This document shows, piece after piece, positions 24,543-38,300 of a stretch of DNA of 64,000 nt (positions within the stretch are counted from its first letter, which is position 1; every line of letters begins with the position of its first letter). Made by a program: the position numbers and the translations under genes. The notes under the pieces were generated by a model. That model searched no databases. It saw only the letters and a list, made by a program, of their open reading frames with translations, and was not told the DNA's origin. Source of the stretch: Adineta ricciae (lineage: Eukaryota; Rotifera; Eurotatoria; Adinetida; Adinetidae); contig CAJNOJ010000019.1 in NCBI GenBank assembly GCA_905250025.1, positions 434,001 through 498,000 on the forward strand, read 5' to 3'.

Positions 24543-24543
24543 N
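24543..24543. other. Single undetermined base (assembly join)
   Basis: The only N in the window. It directly follows a run of ten T that closes the right inverted-repeat arm, and the sequence to its right does not continue the repeat. Confidence 0.9.
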
Positions 24544-25810
24544 GAAATCAACTAGCTGACTAACCAAGAATTCTATTGTAGTCTCTAACGACAGGAGATT
24601 ATGACGAGGTCGATAAAAAGATAACATCAGATCCGTCGATTAGGCAATATCGCTTTCAGTCCGGAAATTCTTCTTTCCATTATCGTTTTTGACAATGATG
24701 TTAATGACAAAAGGATAAGAAACACTCTCGAACCTGTTATCATTCATCCAGAGAAGACATACATAAATATCTATCTAGCAGAGAAATGTCTCATTAACAG
24801 AGCATGAAACATCTTGTCAACAACGGCAAATTTCAATAGGAAACAATAAGGACAACTATTATTTCCGTTAACTTGTCAATTCAATTTGAAAGATAAGAAA
24901 AATATCGGAATTAACAGGACAATAATCGTTTTTATTATCGAATTTCTCTAATAGCGAACATTACATTTCATCCTCAAAGATCCTTTACAAAACTTGGCTA
25001 CGAAGACAATGATATAAATTCTCTAATATCCGTATCTATTTCTATACGTTAAATACATTATTGCTGTAAACATTAGACAAAAGAGCAATAATGTCAGTAA
25101 ACGACTGTAAGTAAGATGACTAATGGTAGAAAAACAATAGCACCTAATTACCTATTATCATCGGCTCGAGAATTATGACGGCAATGGTGGTGGTGGTGGG
25201 AGCAGCGAAGACAACTGCTGTTGTTGTTATTATTGTCAACTGAATAGACGAAAGCGATTGTACAGACAGTGAGAGTGAAGAAGGCAGAAATGCGATGGTA
25301 CAGTGCTTATAATAATCAGAGAGGTTATTTCTTTCAGAGCTTTTTATACTCTATCGAGAAAGAGAACATTGATGATGATTGTTGTCATTTGACCGAGAAA
25401 GAGAAGGCAAGAAAAGGAGGAAAGAAGCATTGAAAGCGAAAGAGACACATAGACAGTGAGAAAGAACATCATTTAACGATCGATGTGCCATCATTGTCTT
25501 ACCTAGAAATCGGACAAAACTGTAATCTCATTTGTATACATATACTTGATAATTAACTCGATTTAGTCAACTTATCGATGTTAGTGTTCATGTTCATGTA
25601 GGATGGGACGATGAAGTTCGCCAGTTGACTCATTTCTACTTACATGTCGTCGTTTCGATATTAATAAGTCGAGTAATACCATCACAGCTGTTACTTTCAC
25701 TTTCTTTTCGTGCTCTTCAAATTGACAGTTGTCACGTCTTCTAACGAACCACGACTAACGAGAAAGAGAATCGAGAGAACTTGATCCAAAATCACCACAA
25801 TGTTTACTTA

Positions 25811-25831
25811 ATATATATATATATATATATT
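25811..25831. repeat. (AT)n microsatellite
   Basis: About ten AT dinucleotides in the gene-free region upstream of SoxD. Confidence 0.8.
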
Positions 25832-27045
25832 CTATTGATAAACATTTTCTTGCATACACAATCAGCTATTGTCAGATAAAGAACTAAGCTCTCAACTGCG
25901 ATTGCAGGCAAGAATGAAAAAGAGCAAGTGTTGCTCTCATTATCCGTCCTATCGATTACAGATCTTCTTAAAGGCATATTTTAGCCAGTCTTATCCTTCA
26001 TGCCATCGTGAATTCTTCTTTCTTTTTCTCTTCTTGTTATCTCATTGTACAGGAAAAGAGGAGAAAGAGAGAGAGAGCGGTGTCAAGAGCCTTGAGGCTA
26101 AATGCACACTGCCATGCATGATGCTGTATACTGCTTAGAATATTCCTAGAGGCACTTCTGCTTATGCAATTTGATCTTTCGAAAGTCAGTTTTCATATTT
26201 GAGCTGGTGTATATAAACATCGCTGATCAAATGATAAATCCATATGTATTTCTGTAAAAGCATCTTTCAACGAACGAAGAAGATACCTGATGTTTGTTAT
26301 TTGTTTGTCCCTGTCTTCTTTCTCCATTTTTTTCTATGGACAAATAAGCACATTAATGAAGAAAACGATTATATTACATATTAGTTTGTTCTCATAATTA
26401 TTCTCATGTCACACACATATTTCTTCTTCAATAGACGAAGACATATTGTTTTAACGCAAGATAAATGTAGAAAATGAATTTTTCGAAGTTATCTCGATCT
26501 ATGATATGAATCACAGATTTACTTGAACAGTTGTGCTGATGTGTGTGCGTGTGTATATATATATACAAAATCGGACTTTTCTTTTTCATCCGATAGTCTT
26601 ATACTAATTTGTGCCACTCAAAATTTGCGCGTGCACAATGACAATCAATTCAACCTTTCGACTACAAACACAGAGCCGTCATTTGATATATCTGTGTGTG
26701 TGTTTGTGCTCATTAGCTATCTGTCAATGAGTGACATAATGGCAACGAGAAAGTCAGATAGGGAAAAAGAGTGTTGTTCTTATCGCGAGACACTTTAGAT
26801 ACGATAGTCGACGAATGGAACAAAGGCGATCGCATTTCCACTCTCAATTAGATTTGTATATATATGAGATCTAATCTGTATATCCCAAGTGAATGAGAAA
26901 AGAAAACCCGAAGAAAGATAAAACAATAATAATAACAGCATTGGTTAGGATTAAACGAGATTCGAGAGCTTTTCGATTGCTAGACTAGATATTCAGAAGT
27001 ATTTACAAATTTATTTCATTTTTCATCTTGGAAAACGACAAGATA

Positions 27046-28936
27046 TTAGCTGGATACTTTATGTGTCGGTAATAAAGCTACTGGGTCTCGACGCTGTGAA
27101 CGGAATAGTTTGCCCGGAAGAAAACTATTTGCAAATGGCGTTGGTGAACGTCTTATCTGTGATGCAACATCGAACGAGGGTGCCAGAACTACGGGATTGA
27201 CTGGCTTCACTTGCTCTGATTTTGATTTCGTTTCACGCGAGACCTGTTGTGTCGTACGAGGACGGGAATGAATAGACGCAGTTCGCGCTGAGCGAGACAG
27301 AAGTTTTCGGTGCGCTTGATCGCGTATGTTCGGTGATGGAGAAGATGAATGGCCGGTACAAGTGCCTGCGCAAAGAAAGCGTTTACATTCATTGCAACGT
27401 AAATCATGTTTCATTTCCGTGCTATCGGGCAGATCTTTTTCATTACAAGTAGTTTTCGATGACGTATTACTACTTAAACTTAACGTCGTAGTACGATCTG
27501 ATGCAGCAGATTTTATCGAACGATTGTATGTGCCTTCAATAGGACGACGACGCTGTTCCCACTTAATTGTAACGGCTTGCAGCCTGAAAGAAAGAGCAAA
27601 GTAATCATCAAAGTTTGTGGTATGATGTATTTGTTTTCTTGTTCGTAATTAATATGTAACTATGTATATCGAAGTACTTTGCTTAATTAAAACTGATTTC
27701 CACAAGAAGCAATAAACAATAATAAAATAATATTACCTAGCAAGTTTCAGACATTTTTCGAAGACTTCTTTGGTATTTGTGTCCGGTTCGAATTGTGTTT
27801 TGACATCGCGATAGAAATCTTTCAGACTCCAGTCATTAGGATTGTTACTGGTTGCTAAATGTGCTTGCAAGAGAATAGCTTGGTCGTATTCTTTTGTAAA
27901 TACACTTTTGTATCCATAATCATCTGTCGGTGTTGTTAATACTTGTGGATCGGTGTTTGTAGTCAAACGTTCTGTGTCTTGTTCAATCTCCTTGAACTTC
28001 TTTGCTGATTTCAACTGGCGAGTTTTGGCATGGCGTTGAGGAGTATTTGTCTAAAAGCAAATGTTTACAAAGTGCAATCAAAGAAATGATGATTTACATT
28101 CGGTTGACATTTCTTAGGTTCACCTTGCTCAGTTATCGTTGTTTCCACCGATACACTGGTTCTCGGAGTAACATTACATTGAGTTAAGTTGAATGTATCA
28201 ATGACTTTCGACGATTGAACAATGTGCTGTTCACTATTGAAGATCAACGATTCCAATTGGAAACATGATGTTGTTCGTAATGGTACTGGCGAAGGAGAAA
28301 CGACCGTAGATCGAATATTGGATGCAATTGTTCTCCGAATCGTTTCTTCCAGCAAAACTGACGTCGTCATAGGCTTGCAAGTATCGGCGAGAGATGAAAG
28401 GGACGATGTAATAGAAATCTCCAATCGAGTTGATAGTGGCCTACCATCTTGTCGCGCGAACGATTTGGAAAACTAGAGAGAGAGAGAGAGAAAAATAAAT
28501 CAGATGTTTCCTTTCGTCAGAGCTCTTTTTTTTTAAATCACTCTGTAATCTCGCTACTAAGCAGTTTAAACAATCGCATTGTTTTTTTTCTTTCTAATTG
28601 CACTCGTTTGTGTTCGGTTGAGTATATAAAAAAAAGTAGTTGATGCGTTAAGTTGACTTGTTTTGTTTTAAAGACTGACACTTACTGTCGTCAGAGTATT
28701 TCCATGTTCGGACACAAGTTCTGTTGGTTGTTGATTCTCGTCCATTGACTTCTAAAATTGTCATTCGAATGAGTGAAAGACATTGGTTCTCCGAGCAAAA
28801 AAATGTTTTACTAGACTTCCGTATAATGTTGTTTTTTTTCCTCACAGCTGCAGTTATGATGGTAGTTGGAACTAAATCTGACTGACTAGTTTCAACGATA
28901 TTAAGTTTGTCGGCGACTTTTGCACGAAGATGTTCG
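27046..28936 (-). CDS. Unrecognised multi-exon protein, 5' end uncertain
   Basis: Consistent exons on the minus strand read, in order: 'EHLRAKVADKLNIVETSQSD', 'SMDENQQPTELVSEHGNTLT', 'SFARQDGRPLSTRLEISITS', then 'KSAKKFKEIEQDTERL', then 'KEYDQAILLQAHLATSNNPN' with 'DWSLKDFYRDVKTQFEPDTN', 'TKEVFEKCLKLAR', 'LQAVTIKWEQRRRPIEGTYN', and a last exon with 'LRCNECKRFLCAGTCTGH' and a basic Ser/Pro-rich tail ending THKVSS. The 'WSLKDFYRDVK...' block looks like a small helical domain, and the last exon has closely spaced cysteines that could bind metal. The upstream limit is unclear: the first exon is open only back to a TAA near 28944 and no ATG or clean acceptor was found, while a further coding-like segment lies at 29170-29110 ('NADALQRKYEEICGIPT'). 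I do not recognise the family. Confidence 0.6.
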
Positions 28937-29336
28937 CATTATGTGTAGAAGATCTGTATTAGATGTTTCTTCTTGTTCCACGAAAAGTATGCAACTGGGA
29001 AAAGTGTGTTTTTTTTCTGTATTTTCACCCCACTTAGCAAGAGCAATAAGAAAAGAAGAAACAACTTTAATAATTGAACATGCAATTTCCTTTTTTTTTC
29101 TCGACTTTGTAGGTATACCGCATATTTCCTCGTACTTTCTCTGCAAGGCATCTGCATTTTGTTTCTTTTTATTCAAATTTTAACAAAAGAGTGATAGCGA
29201 ATAGAAGAAAGAAAGTATCGATTTGATTAAAAATAGCTAACTTTAGATTTATTTCTATGTCAATGGTTGTTATGATACAAAATAGTTGTTTTTCAGGACG
29301 ATGTTTTAAAAATAGGTCACTTTGTCTTCAGGTGAT
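28937..29336. other. Short interval with a possible upstream exon
   Basis: It includes the minus-strand segment 'NADALQRKYEEICGIPT' near 29170-29110, which looks like an exon of the preceding gene, and low-complexity T/A runs. The 3' end of the giant transglutaminase-like gene lies immediately to the right. Confidence 0.35.
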
Positions 29337-32300
29337 TCATTGGAATTCGTTGCCTGTTAAAGTATCATCGCGTTTTAATCTACGAGTCTTTGAATTTTTC
29401 CTGGTGCTATCATCGCGAGGCATAAACATGTTTTTTGAACGACTTCCATCGAGTAACGTTGGCGTGCGCTCTGCTTGGGTATCGTCATCTAGATTGAACG
29501 ATTGTTTTGGTTGGATTTTATTGGAGTATATAACAGATTCGATCAATTGATGAGATAAGCTGTCAGCGTATAAAATAATGCCGTCCGAAAATATTTGAAA
29601 TTCGTCATCTTCATCTTCATCGTCCTCTATGTCACTTATGATGCCGTCTGTAAACGACAGAAAATCTGCTGATGTAGACGCCGTATCGCTTTCTATATCT
29701 CTCGATTCGACCATTGAATCATATGCCGTATGGAATGTTAAGTCATCACTACTCGATGAAATATCACTAGCAGACATTGAAGTTAACATAGATGGATTAC
29801 TGAATACGGAATCGATGTCGCTCAGTGCACGGGAATATATACGATTCGCGATGATTTGTCCGAATAATTTCGTTGTTTGTAGTTCGTACGAAGATGGTGC
29901 TGTTTTTGTCGTTTGAGGGATATTCAGACTTTGAAATATCTCCCTGAGTAAAGATTCACTGTAATTCGTATAAATTTGTATTAGCTTCTCGTCAGCAGTT
30001 TCGTCGAGTACATTTCTTTGGATGTCTTCAGTCACTGATGTTACGGATGACCGTCGAGTTGTCGATTCATGTAAAACTTGTGACACATTGTCTTCGCCAT
30101 ATGAATTCTCCCTGGATTTGAGATTGTGTTCTATAGCTGTTGTAGACGCTAACACTGTCTTAACTATAATAGAATTGTCATGGGATAAAACTGGAAAGTT
30201 CTTACCTGTGGCCACCGTCAATATGCGATCGACAAGATTGTCTAACCATAGCTGAACATTTTCATCCAGTTCAACACCTTCCAAGTCACTCTCTAAATTA
30301 GTTGTACGATCGCTGGAAAGATGATTATTAATTTGTGACAACATACTTTCACAGGGTACATCATCGATCAGCGCTATTTGACCTTCGTCCGACGTTTCTA
30401 AAAGTAGTTGATCGGTTGATCTTTCATCTCTTTCAGACAATTTGCTTGATTCCGATAGTACAATTTGACGGAGTAAATGATTTAACCAAGTTCTTAGATC
30501 TTCATCATCATCATCTATGTTAGGTTGTTTAGATAGTGAGAGTTCGTTTAACACGTGGCTAATCCAAGCTTTTAGTTCACTATCTGCAGTTTCTGAACCT
30601 GCAGCATCTACTTCGGAAGATACAGTAATTTGCCGCAGTAGACGGTTCAACCAACTTCTAAGATCGTCGTCTGTCGGTTCTGAAGTCTCTCTACCATCTA
30701 TTTCAGGTTTTTTGAATAATGAGATTTCATTCAATACGTAATCTATCCAATTGCGAAGATCTTGATCTTCGCGTTCTACATCTTCAACCAATAATCTTTC
30801 TGAAGCTGTTTCGGGTGTGGGTTTCTCAGATAAAGAGATTTGACTGAGTAAACACTTCAACCAACTTGTTAGGTCGTCATCCGTTGGTTCTGAATCAGCT
30901 TCATCTTCATCGTCTATCTCAGGTTGCTTTGATAGTGAAATGTCGTTCAGAAGGTAATCAATCCAGTTGCGAAGATCTTGGTCTTCATGTTCAATATTTT
31001 CATCTAACAATCTGTCTGCGACCGGCGTATTCACTTTAGAAGTTGTTCCCGAGCTTGGTTCAAGAGATAAAGAAAGTTGACGGAGAAGATGATTCAACCA
31101 ACTTCTAAGATCATCATCATTATATGTGTCGGATTGCTTGGATAGTGAGATATGACGAAGTTCGTAATCGATCCAATCCTTGAGCTCTTGGTCTGAAGGT
31201 TCTGAATCTTCAATGACCACTTTTTCGGATGTTGCTGTAGTCGGTTCGAGAGATGAAGACAGTTGATGCATTAGATGATGCAGCCAACTTCTCAGATCAT
31301 CATCATTGGCATCCAAATCGTTTTCCAGTTGGATTTCTTTGGTATCACTCATTTGTTCAGTGGATAAAAGTGATAGATGATCTTTTTCATGTACATCAGC
31401 TTGCTTCGAATGGGAAATTGTGTTCAAAATATGATCGATCCACTCTTTAAGATCCTCATCACTTGGTTCTATGTCTTCAACTGATGATATCTCTGCAGTC
31501 GCTGAATGCACTTCATGAATTGCTTCAGATTTTGGTTCGTGAGAGACAGAGATTTGTTGCAATGGGTTATATAGTTCATTCTCTAGATCATCGTCAACAT
31601 TGGGTTGCTTTGATAATGAAATCTGCTGGAGCACATGATCAATCCACCCTTTGAGGTCTTCATCCCTAGAATTTGCTTCTGCAATCGGCGATGGTTCTTC
31701 GATTGCTATCTGATTCTCACGGTTTATGTCATGTAGTGGTTCGTGAGATATCGAGGTTTGATGCAACAACTCGTGTATCCACTCTCTTAAATCATCATCC
31801 GTTTGTTGAGTTTCACCATGTTGGTCATTCAATGACGGCGACGAAAGTACTAGAGTATCGGTTGGATTGAGTGCATTGTCACAATTACCTTCCTCAACGT
31901 TTGCACTTAACTCATCAATAATATCGATGGCAGCGGACGGGATAATATCTTGCACCGTATTCTCGCAGTAGTGTTCGAATCGGTCCGATACAAACCCATC
32001 GGATTGATTTTTCACAATGTTCGATAGCATGGATGTTGCGTTTTCGGATAAATTTGGTGATTTAACATCGAGTACAGTTTCATGGGAGGGTGTTGTGACT
32101 GTACAGTCATTATCCATTTCACCTACTAAATCAATAACAAAGTTTGGTAAAGCGTGACGAGCTGCGGCCATAACCGTATCATCATTAGACGAATCGTCAA
32201 TATGATGTAAAATATCACCTGTATCATCGTTGGCTTCCTTCGTCTTCCAATCTGATTCTAACTCCGACAAATACGTTTCTACATTACTCGGTTTACGAAC

Positions 32301-35300
32301 GAAATTTCCTTCATCTGTGGTAAGTATTCGATCTAATAAGTGGTCGAGCCAAATTTTCATATCTTCTTCGAGAGTAGAAATCGGTGCCACGGAAGCATCA
32401 TTTACGCTGTTCACAATGTTTTGTGACACAGATGTACTAACAGCTGGTTTGACCAGTTGAGTAGCATCTTTTCGATCTTCAACTGAATTGAGTACAACTT
32501 CTTCGTTGTGTACGTTTGCTAGACCTGATAAACAAATCTGGTGCAGCAAATCATGAATCCAATCTCTTAAATCATTATTTATAATCTCCAAATCGTCTTC
32601 CGCTCCAGTGTGTTCAATTCTTTCAACCGGTGAGTACTGATCTGACGAAGCAGAGTTTTCTTGATCGATAAATTCTGTCGATATAGACTCTACAGCTCTT
32701 GTTTGCAACTGAACGTCATCTTCTACCTCAAGCACTCTGAATTGTTGGGTTAGTACAAGTTCGCGAAGTATATCATGAATCCAATCTCTTAAATCATCAT
32801 CCGTCGAATGCACATTTTCTGCTTCGTATGGGATGGTTGCTGTAGATGCAGTTGTTAGATAGGTAGATTTTGTAGCGTCATGATTTTGATTCTCATGTGG
32901 TAAAGAACTATCCTCTTTCTTTTGTAGTTGTAATAAGTTTATCTGTACTACTTCATGAAGTAGAACATAGATCCAATTTCTTAGATGACCATCATTTGGT
33001 TCTTCGAGTACGTTCATACACGACTCTTTTTCCTGCTCTTCGTTCTCTTTTACTTCTTTGCTGGTTTCAACTGAGCTCGACTGCTCCATGGTTAACGTCG
33101 GAGAGGGTAACTTTTCAATATCAACCTCTCGATCAACCGAAGAATGTGGTGTATCTACGTTCTCGTGTAGTTTTGATTGAATGGACTGCGAGATAAAACG
33201 TAATAATTCATTGACCCAATCCTCTAAACCATTGTCGGCCGTTTGCATATCTTCGTTTTCAGTAACTATCATTTTAACAGGTTCATCCACTTTCGTCACT
33301 TTTTCGTGCTCCATGCTGTCATCAGGCGCATCTTTTACTTTCAAGTTTACTGTAACGTCTCGTAAAACATCATCGATCCAAAGTTTTAATGCGTCATCCG
33401 TCGTTCCTTCATCATTAGAAATAGCTTCAGTTGGGTTGTACGATCCATCAGAAGATTTTCCATAGGATTTCTCTTCCAGATTATCTCCAACTTCCAAGTT
33501 TCTTTCGCCAATAGGCACTGATTCGTCCATAAGATTGGTTTCCATTAGTGGCATAGCCGATAACGCACTCTTCATTTCCAACGCATCTGTCGTGTTTAGC
33601 AGGTGATCTACTGGCAGTGCATTGTAGACTTGTTCCACAATGGCACTTAATGATTCAGTCGGCTTCGTTGCCTCCAACACACAATCATCTTCATTTACAG
33701 TAGTTTCTTGTATTTCATCAGAGGATGACGGAGCACTTATCTCCAGATTTGCGTTGGTTTCTTCACCAGTAATTGTGACGTCTGACAGTCTATCAATTAC
33801 TGGTGAATTTACTGTCAATGGAAGTGTATTGGATTGTACTTGATATTCATTGTTGTTGTCATGTACCACTCTATCATCAGATGATCCATCGGTGGACGAT
33901 GGAATGTTGGACTGAAACTGATTTGCTTTCTCATCGTTATTTGATGCTGTGTTGTCCAAAATCAAATCATCATTTGCTTTTTGTTGCTCAAAAGTCATGG
34001 TTTCTTTCGGGGATTTGTTCAGTAGTGGGATAGTATCTTGTTTTTTCATCTGATCCGGAGTATCTAAAATAGTAAATGATTGGTTATAGGATAGTGTAAC
34101 TTCAGTTTCGATATTATCACCTTCTATAATCGGAGAATTAATCTGATGTTCACCATTACCAACATCTGCTATTGCGAAGTTCAACTTAGCATCATCATTC
34201 TCTTTTTCTTTCATAACAAATGCTATATCGTGCAGAGTATTACCGTCAAGTTCAATTTGAGCTTCTTTCTTTTCGTTCTGTTGAACCGTATCATTCACAG
34301 ATAGTTCATCGGACGATGTTCCTTCTGTAGTTTGTTTTTCTTCGACACTTGTAACCAACTGCTTGTCAACGATTGTGATGTCCGAATCTTTGCTACTGTT
34401 TTCCTCTGATGGCTTATCACGTGACAGATTGACCATCTGGCTTAGGTCAACTTCATTGTTCGGACTCGGTAGAGCAACGGCATTCAATGATTTCGGAGTT
34501 GGTGATTCAGTAGTCAGATCCACGTCGTCATGTGGCGCTCCTTCATCAGCGACTTTAATTCCAGCTGGCTTCTCATTGACAGCCGTATCTATTGATTTTG
34601 CCACTAATAGTGCATCAAGATGTTCAGTATCATCTGTCTTCTGTTCTTGTACAGTTTCATAATCTACAGGATTTTCACGAGATGTCGCTGTTTCTAAGTT
34701 GGCTTGGTTCTCTTTGTTCACTTCTTCTTCAGCCCGTTCCTCTGGTTTCGCATTGCTGTCTAAAAATGTGTTCACTGGTGGCTCGACCTCATATGTGACA
34801 TTGTCAACTTTCTTTTCTTGCACAGTATCTGTAATGTCCAGTGGGAGATTTGTGGAGTCTTTACCATTTTGTTCTTTGTTGGTGTCATGGTGCTCTTCTT
34901 TTTCCATCTTGTGAGATAATGGTGTATCCAATATTTTGTCGACGAACGAGTCAGTCGTCTCGTTCTTCACACCAACTTCTTTCTTCGCTTCTTGTGTAAA
35001 GATTGTGTCTACTGGTACATTATTGACTATATTATCTGAGTGGGCATCTGTAACATTCAGCTTATCTTCAGCTGATGGTTTAGCATTGAGTTCGACACGC
35101 TCATCCTTCTTCTCATCTTCATAAGGTATACTCTCTGTGGATGTGTCAGTTGATAGCGTTTCCTCTATTTCGACGACATCTTCTTTATTTATCGAATCTG
35201 GTTCTTTGTCGACGATGACTGTTGTCTGCAATGGCTTGTCAACAGATGTGACAGCGACCAGTGTCGTATCATTCGCCGTGTTCTCTTCATTGTTAGTTGA

Positions 35301-38300
35301 GATGGCCAACGATTCTTCTACCAACGGTATTGCCTTGGGTGCGGCAGTTCTTTCCAATTGTTTCTCGAGTAATTCTGTATTATTTGATGTGTCAATATCG
35401 TCTCCATTTTTCACTTCGTCTTTCACAACTATGATCGATAATGCACCAAGCGATGATGTAGCTCCGAGTTTTACTTCTTGTTCATCCTTTTCTGCATCAC
35501 CAACCGTTTTTTCTACAGAATGCTCAAGAGCTATTGTGGTATCCAACGGATTTCCAAGTAAAGATGGAACGTCCGCCGTGGAATTGTCGTACTTTGTTTC
35601 TTCCTGAAGTATTTTAATGTCGGTGGGTATATGGCTTGGTGATCTTGCGTCTAACTTTACACCATCCTCTTCCTTTTTAATGTTGTCTATTATCGTTTCG
35701 TGCATGAGTATCGTCTCAATCACTGTTTCAGATGGCGTGGTAGTCTCCACTTTGATCACATCTGCTTTATCACTATTTATCTTTGTAGAGTCTAATTTCG
35801 AATCAGCTTGTGGCTCTTCTTCAGTGACAATCTTATCGTCATGCGATCTGTCTGCTGATAGCGCAGCTTCCAGTTCGGTCTTCTCTCCGGTTTCGTCATT
35901 CTGCTGAGTAGCGTTGTTCACAGGCGCTTTGATATCATCTTGGTTTTTTAAGGCTTCGTCAGCAGTTGTATTCAGTTGTATATCAGACAACGTTGCATCA
36001 CATACTTCATTGCTATTCAATTTCTGATGTTCTGCGTTGGTAACATTGTCTTGTACTCGGTCAGTCGTTGCATCAGGAGACTGTACGCTGATGAACTCAC
36101 CATCATGTTCTTTCTGTCGTTCATCAGAGGCTATTTTATCCAAAGATTGATCGAGTGATGTGGCAGTCTGTGATTTTGCGTCATTTTCTTTCTTCTCCTC
36201 CTCTTTAATCACCGTTTTATCCAATATTGTATCAGATAATACTAGAGCATCTCTTTTTTCAGTATCGTCAATCTTCAGCTCTTCGTCACTGATGTCTAAC
36301 AAATCTTCAGTTGAAGGTGCACCGTTGACATTAGCATTATCGACTTTTTCTTCTGCACGCGTCGTTGCGGTACTTGCAAATGAACCAGTTGATGGTATTT
36401 TCCCTAAATTCCCATATTTATTTTGCGTCAGCTCGCCTGTCACAGTGGTATCCAGAGTTGCACCAACAGGCGATGTACTTTCTAATTTATCTTCCTCTTC
36501 CTTTTTTTCTTCCTGAATGATTGTCATATCGGTTGCTATATCAGGTAATACGTTATTATTCAATTTCGAATCATCCGTTGTGACTGATGACTCGAAATCA
36601 ACTTTCAATTGACTTTCATTTTGATTGTCTTGATGAACCGTTCTGTCTGTAGATGTTTCCGGTGCTATGGTGTCCTCTTGTTTCTTCGTGTCTCGTCTGA
36701 CATTTGTCTGTGGCTCGGTTATCTGTGCTATCTCAACGACTTCGATGTTCACAACTTCATCGATTGATGTAGCCGGTGTCATGTCGTCTACTTTCTTCTC
36801 ATTGTCAGAAACTGCACCTTCCGATCGCTGGTCAAGTAGTGGATTAACATTCACGGTTAGATCACGTTCTTTTTCTTTGTGGTTTAAAAATATAGTTTCA
36901 TCTAGCTTTTCAAACGATGAGGTACATTCGTCATTCGGGGCTGTCGTCTCTCCTGATTGGTGAACTAATGATGGAGTTCCTTGAGGGTGGACATCATCCT
37001 CTGGATAATCTTCTTCTTTTGTAGGTGTTTCTGACGATGAATCGACGTTTTGTTGCACACTCTTTTCATGAACGACTATCGTACTCAATGGCTTATCAAG
37101 TGATGATGTTGTTTCCACGTTCACTTCACTATCTGCTTTCGTTCCAGCTGAAATACCTGCATCATACGACTGGAAGGCTTTCGAGGGAGTCCCTAACTGC
37201 ATGTTTTCTTCCGTTTCTGCTTCCTTACTCGTGACGATCTCTGCTGATTTGCCAGAAGATGGTATATTCTCTATGTGGACCTCATCTTCCGTGATGATCA
37301 CTACTTCACTCTCATCGTTCTTTCCTTCGTCTTCATTTACAGCGCGATTGCGAATTTGAGCATCATTGTCTTGCTTTTGATAAAAAATGACGACGGAATC
37401 GGATGTTATCTGATCTGTAGTGTCCAGTGGGTTATCTGATGGTGTATTGGTTTCTAATATCGCACTATCAGCCATTTTTGTCTCTTCGTTTTTTATAATG
37501 TCCTCGGATTTAGTGGGTGACGTTACAGTCGTCTTTGCTACTGCTTCTTCTCGGCTATCCGTCGGATTCAGCGATTTTTCAGCTGATTCTGTAGTCTTCA
37601 AGTTGAGCTCATCTTTATTTGTAATCTCAGCTGATTGTTGTAAGTCCGGTTCGACATATTCTTCTTTGTTCCCGTCTTCTAATACGGAGGCGTCATGTGG
37701 TTGTTTCATTAATGTTTCACGTTCTAGTTGAGACTCATCCTTTTCGTTCTCCTTATCTCTGTTTGCGGTGTCTAGTGGTTCATCAAATGACTGTACTATC
37801 GAAATTTCAACTTCTTTTTCTCGTTCACTTAAAGATGTAGGGTGCAACCGTACACCAAGTGCTGGCTCAGTCTCCAAGTTTAGAGCATCTTCGGATGCAA
37901 TCGTATCGACTGGTTTTGTGGTTGACGGTATCGTATTGATATTTACACTACTGTCGTCATGTCCATTCGAGGCGGCCTCACTCTCCAGATGTTCGATATG
38001 TGGTGGAGACATACCTGGCTTGTCCTGAACTTCTTTATCCGCATCTCTTCCGTCATTGGTATGCTGCGTTGCAAGAGTTGTTGACGTGCTCGAGAGTTGA
38101 ACGTTCTCTTGTCTGTTGGCTTCTTCTTTCGATGTAGTATTCAGTGGTTCATCAACAGTTGGTGTACTTTCTACTTTTGAATGATCATTCGCTATCGCTG
38201 CATCTGGCTGTGTATAAAGTAATAATACATCTTCATTTAGCTTATTTTCGTCTTTGTTAATCTCCTCTTGTGTTGTAACGTACAATTTTGCTGGAATCGC

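Larger units (their letters stand above)
23085..27045. other. Gene-free region (about 4 kb) upstream of SoxD
   Basis: No ORF on either strand shows a domain or convincing exon structure. The longest, at 25869-26138 and 26523-26798, are low complexity. The region holds AT microsatellites, a GGTGGTGGTGG tract near 25186, one undetermined base at 24543 and a 106-bp inverted repeat, listed separately. In a window where most gaps are well under 1 kb this is exceptional. It may be cis-regulatory DNA for the SoxD gene or a region that assembled badly. Confidence 0.5.

Noticed and set aside
25869-26798. Plus-strand ORFs in the gene desert
   Set aside because: Low complexity, no splice-linked exons, no domain.
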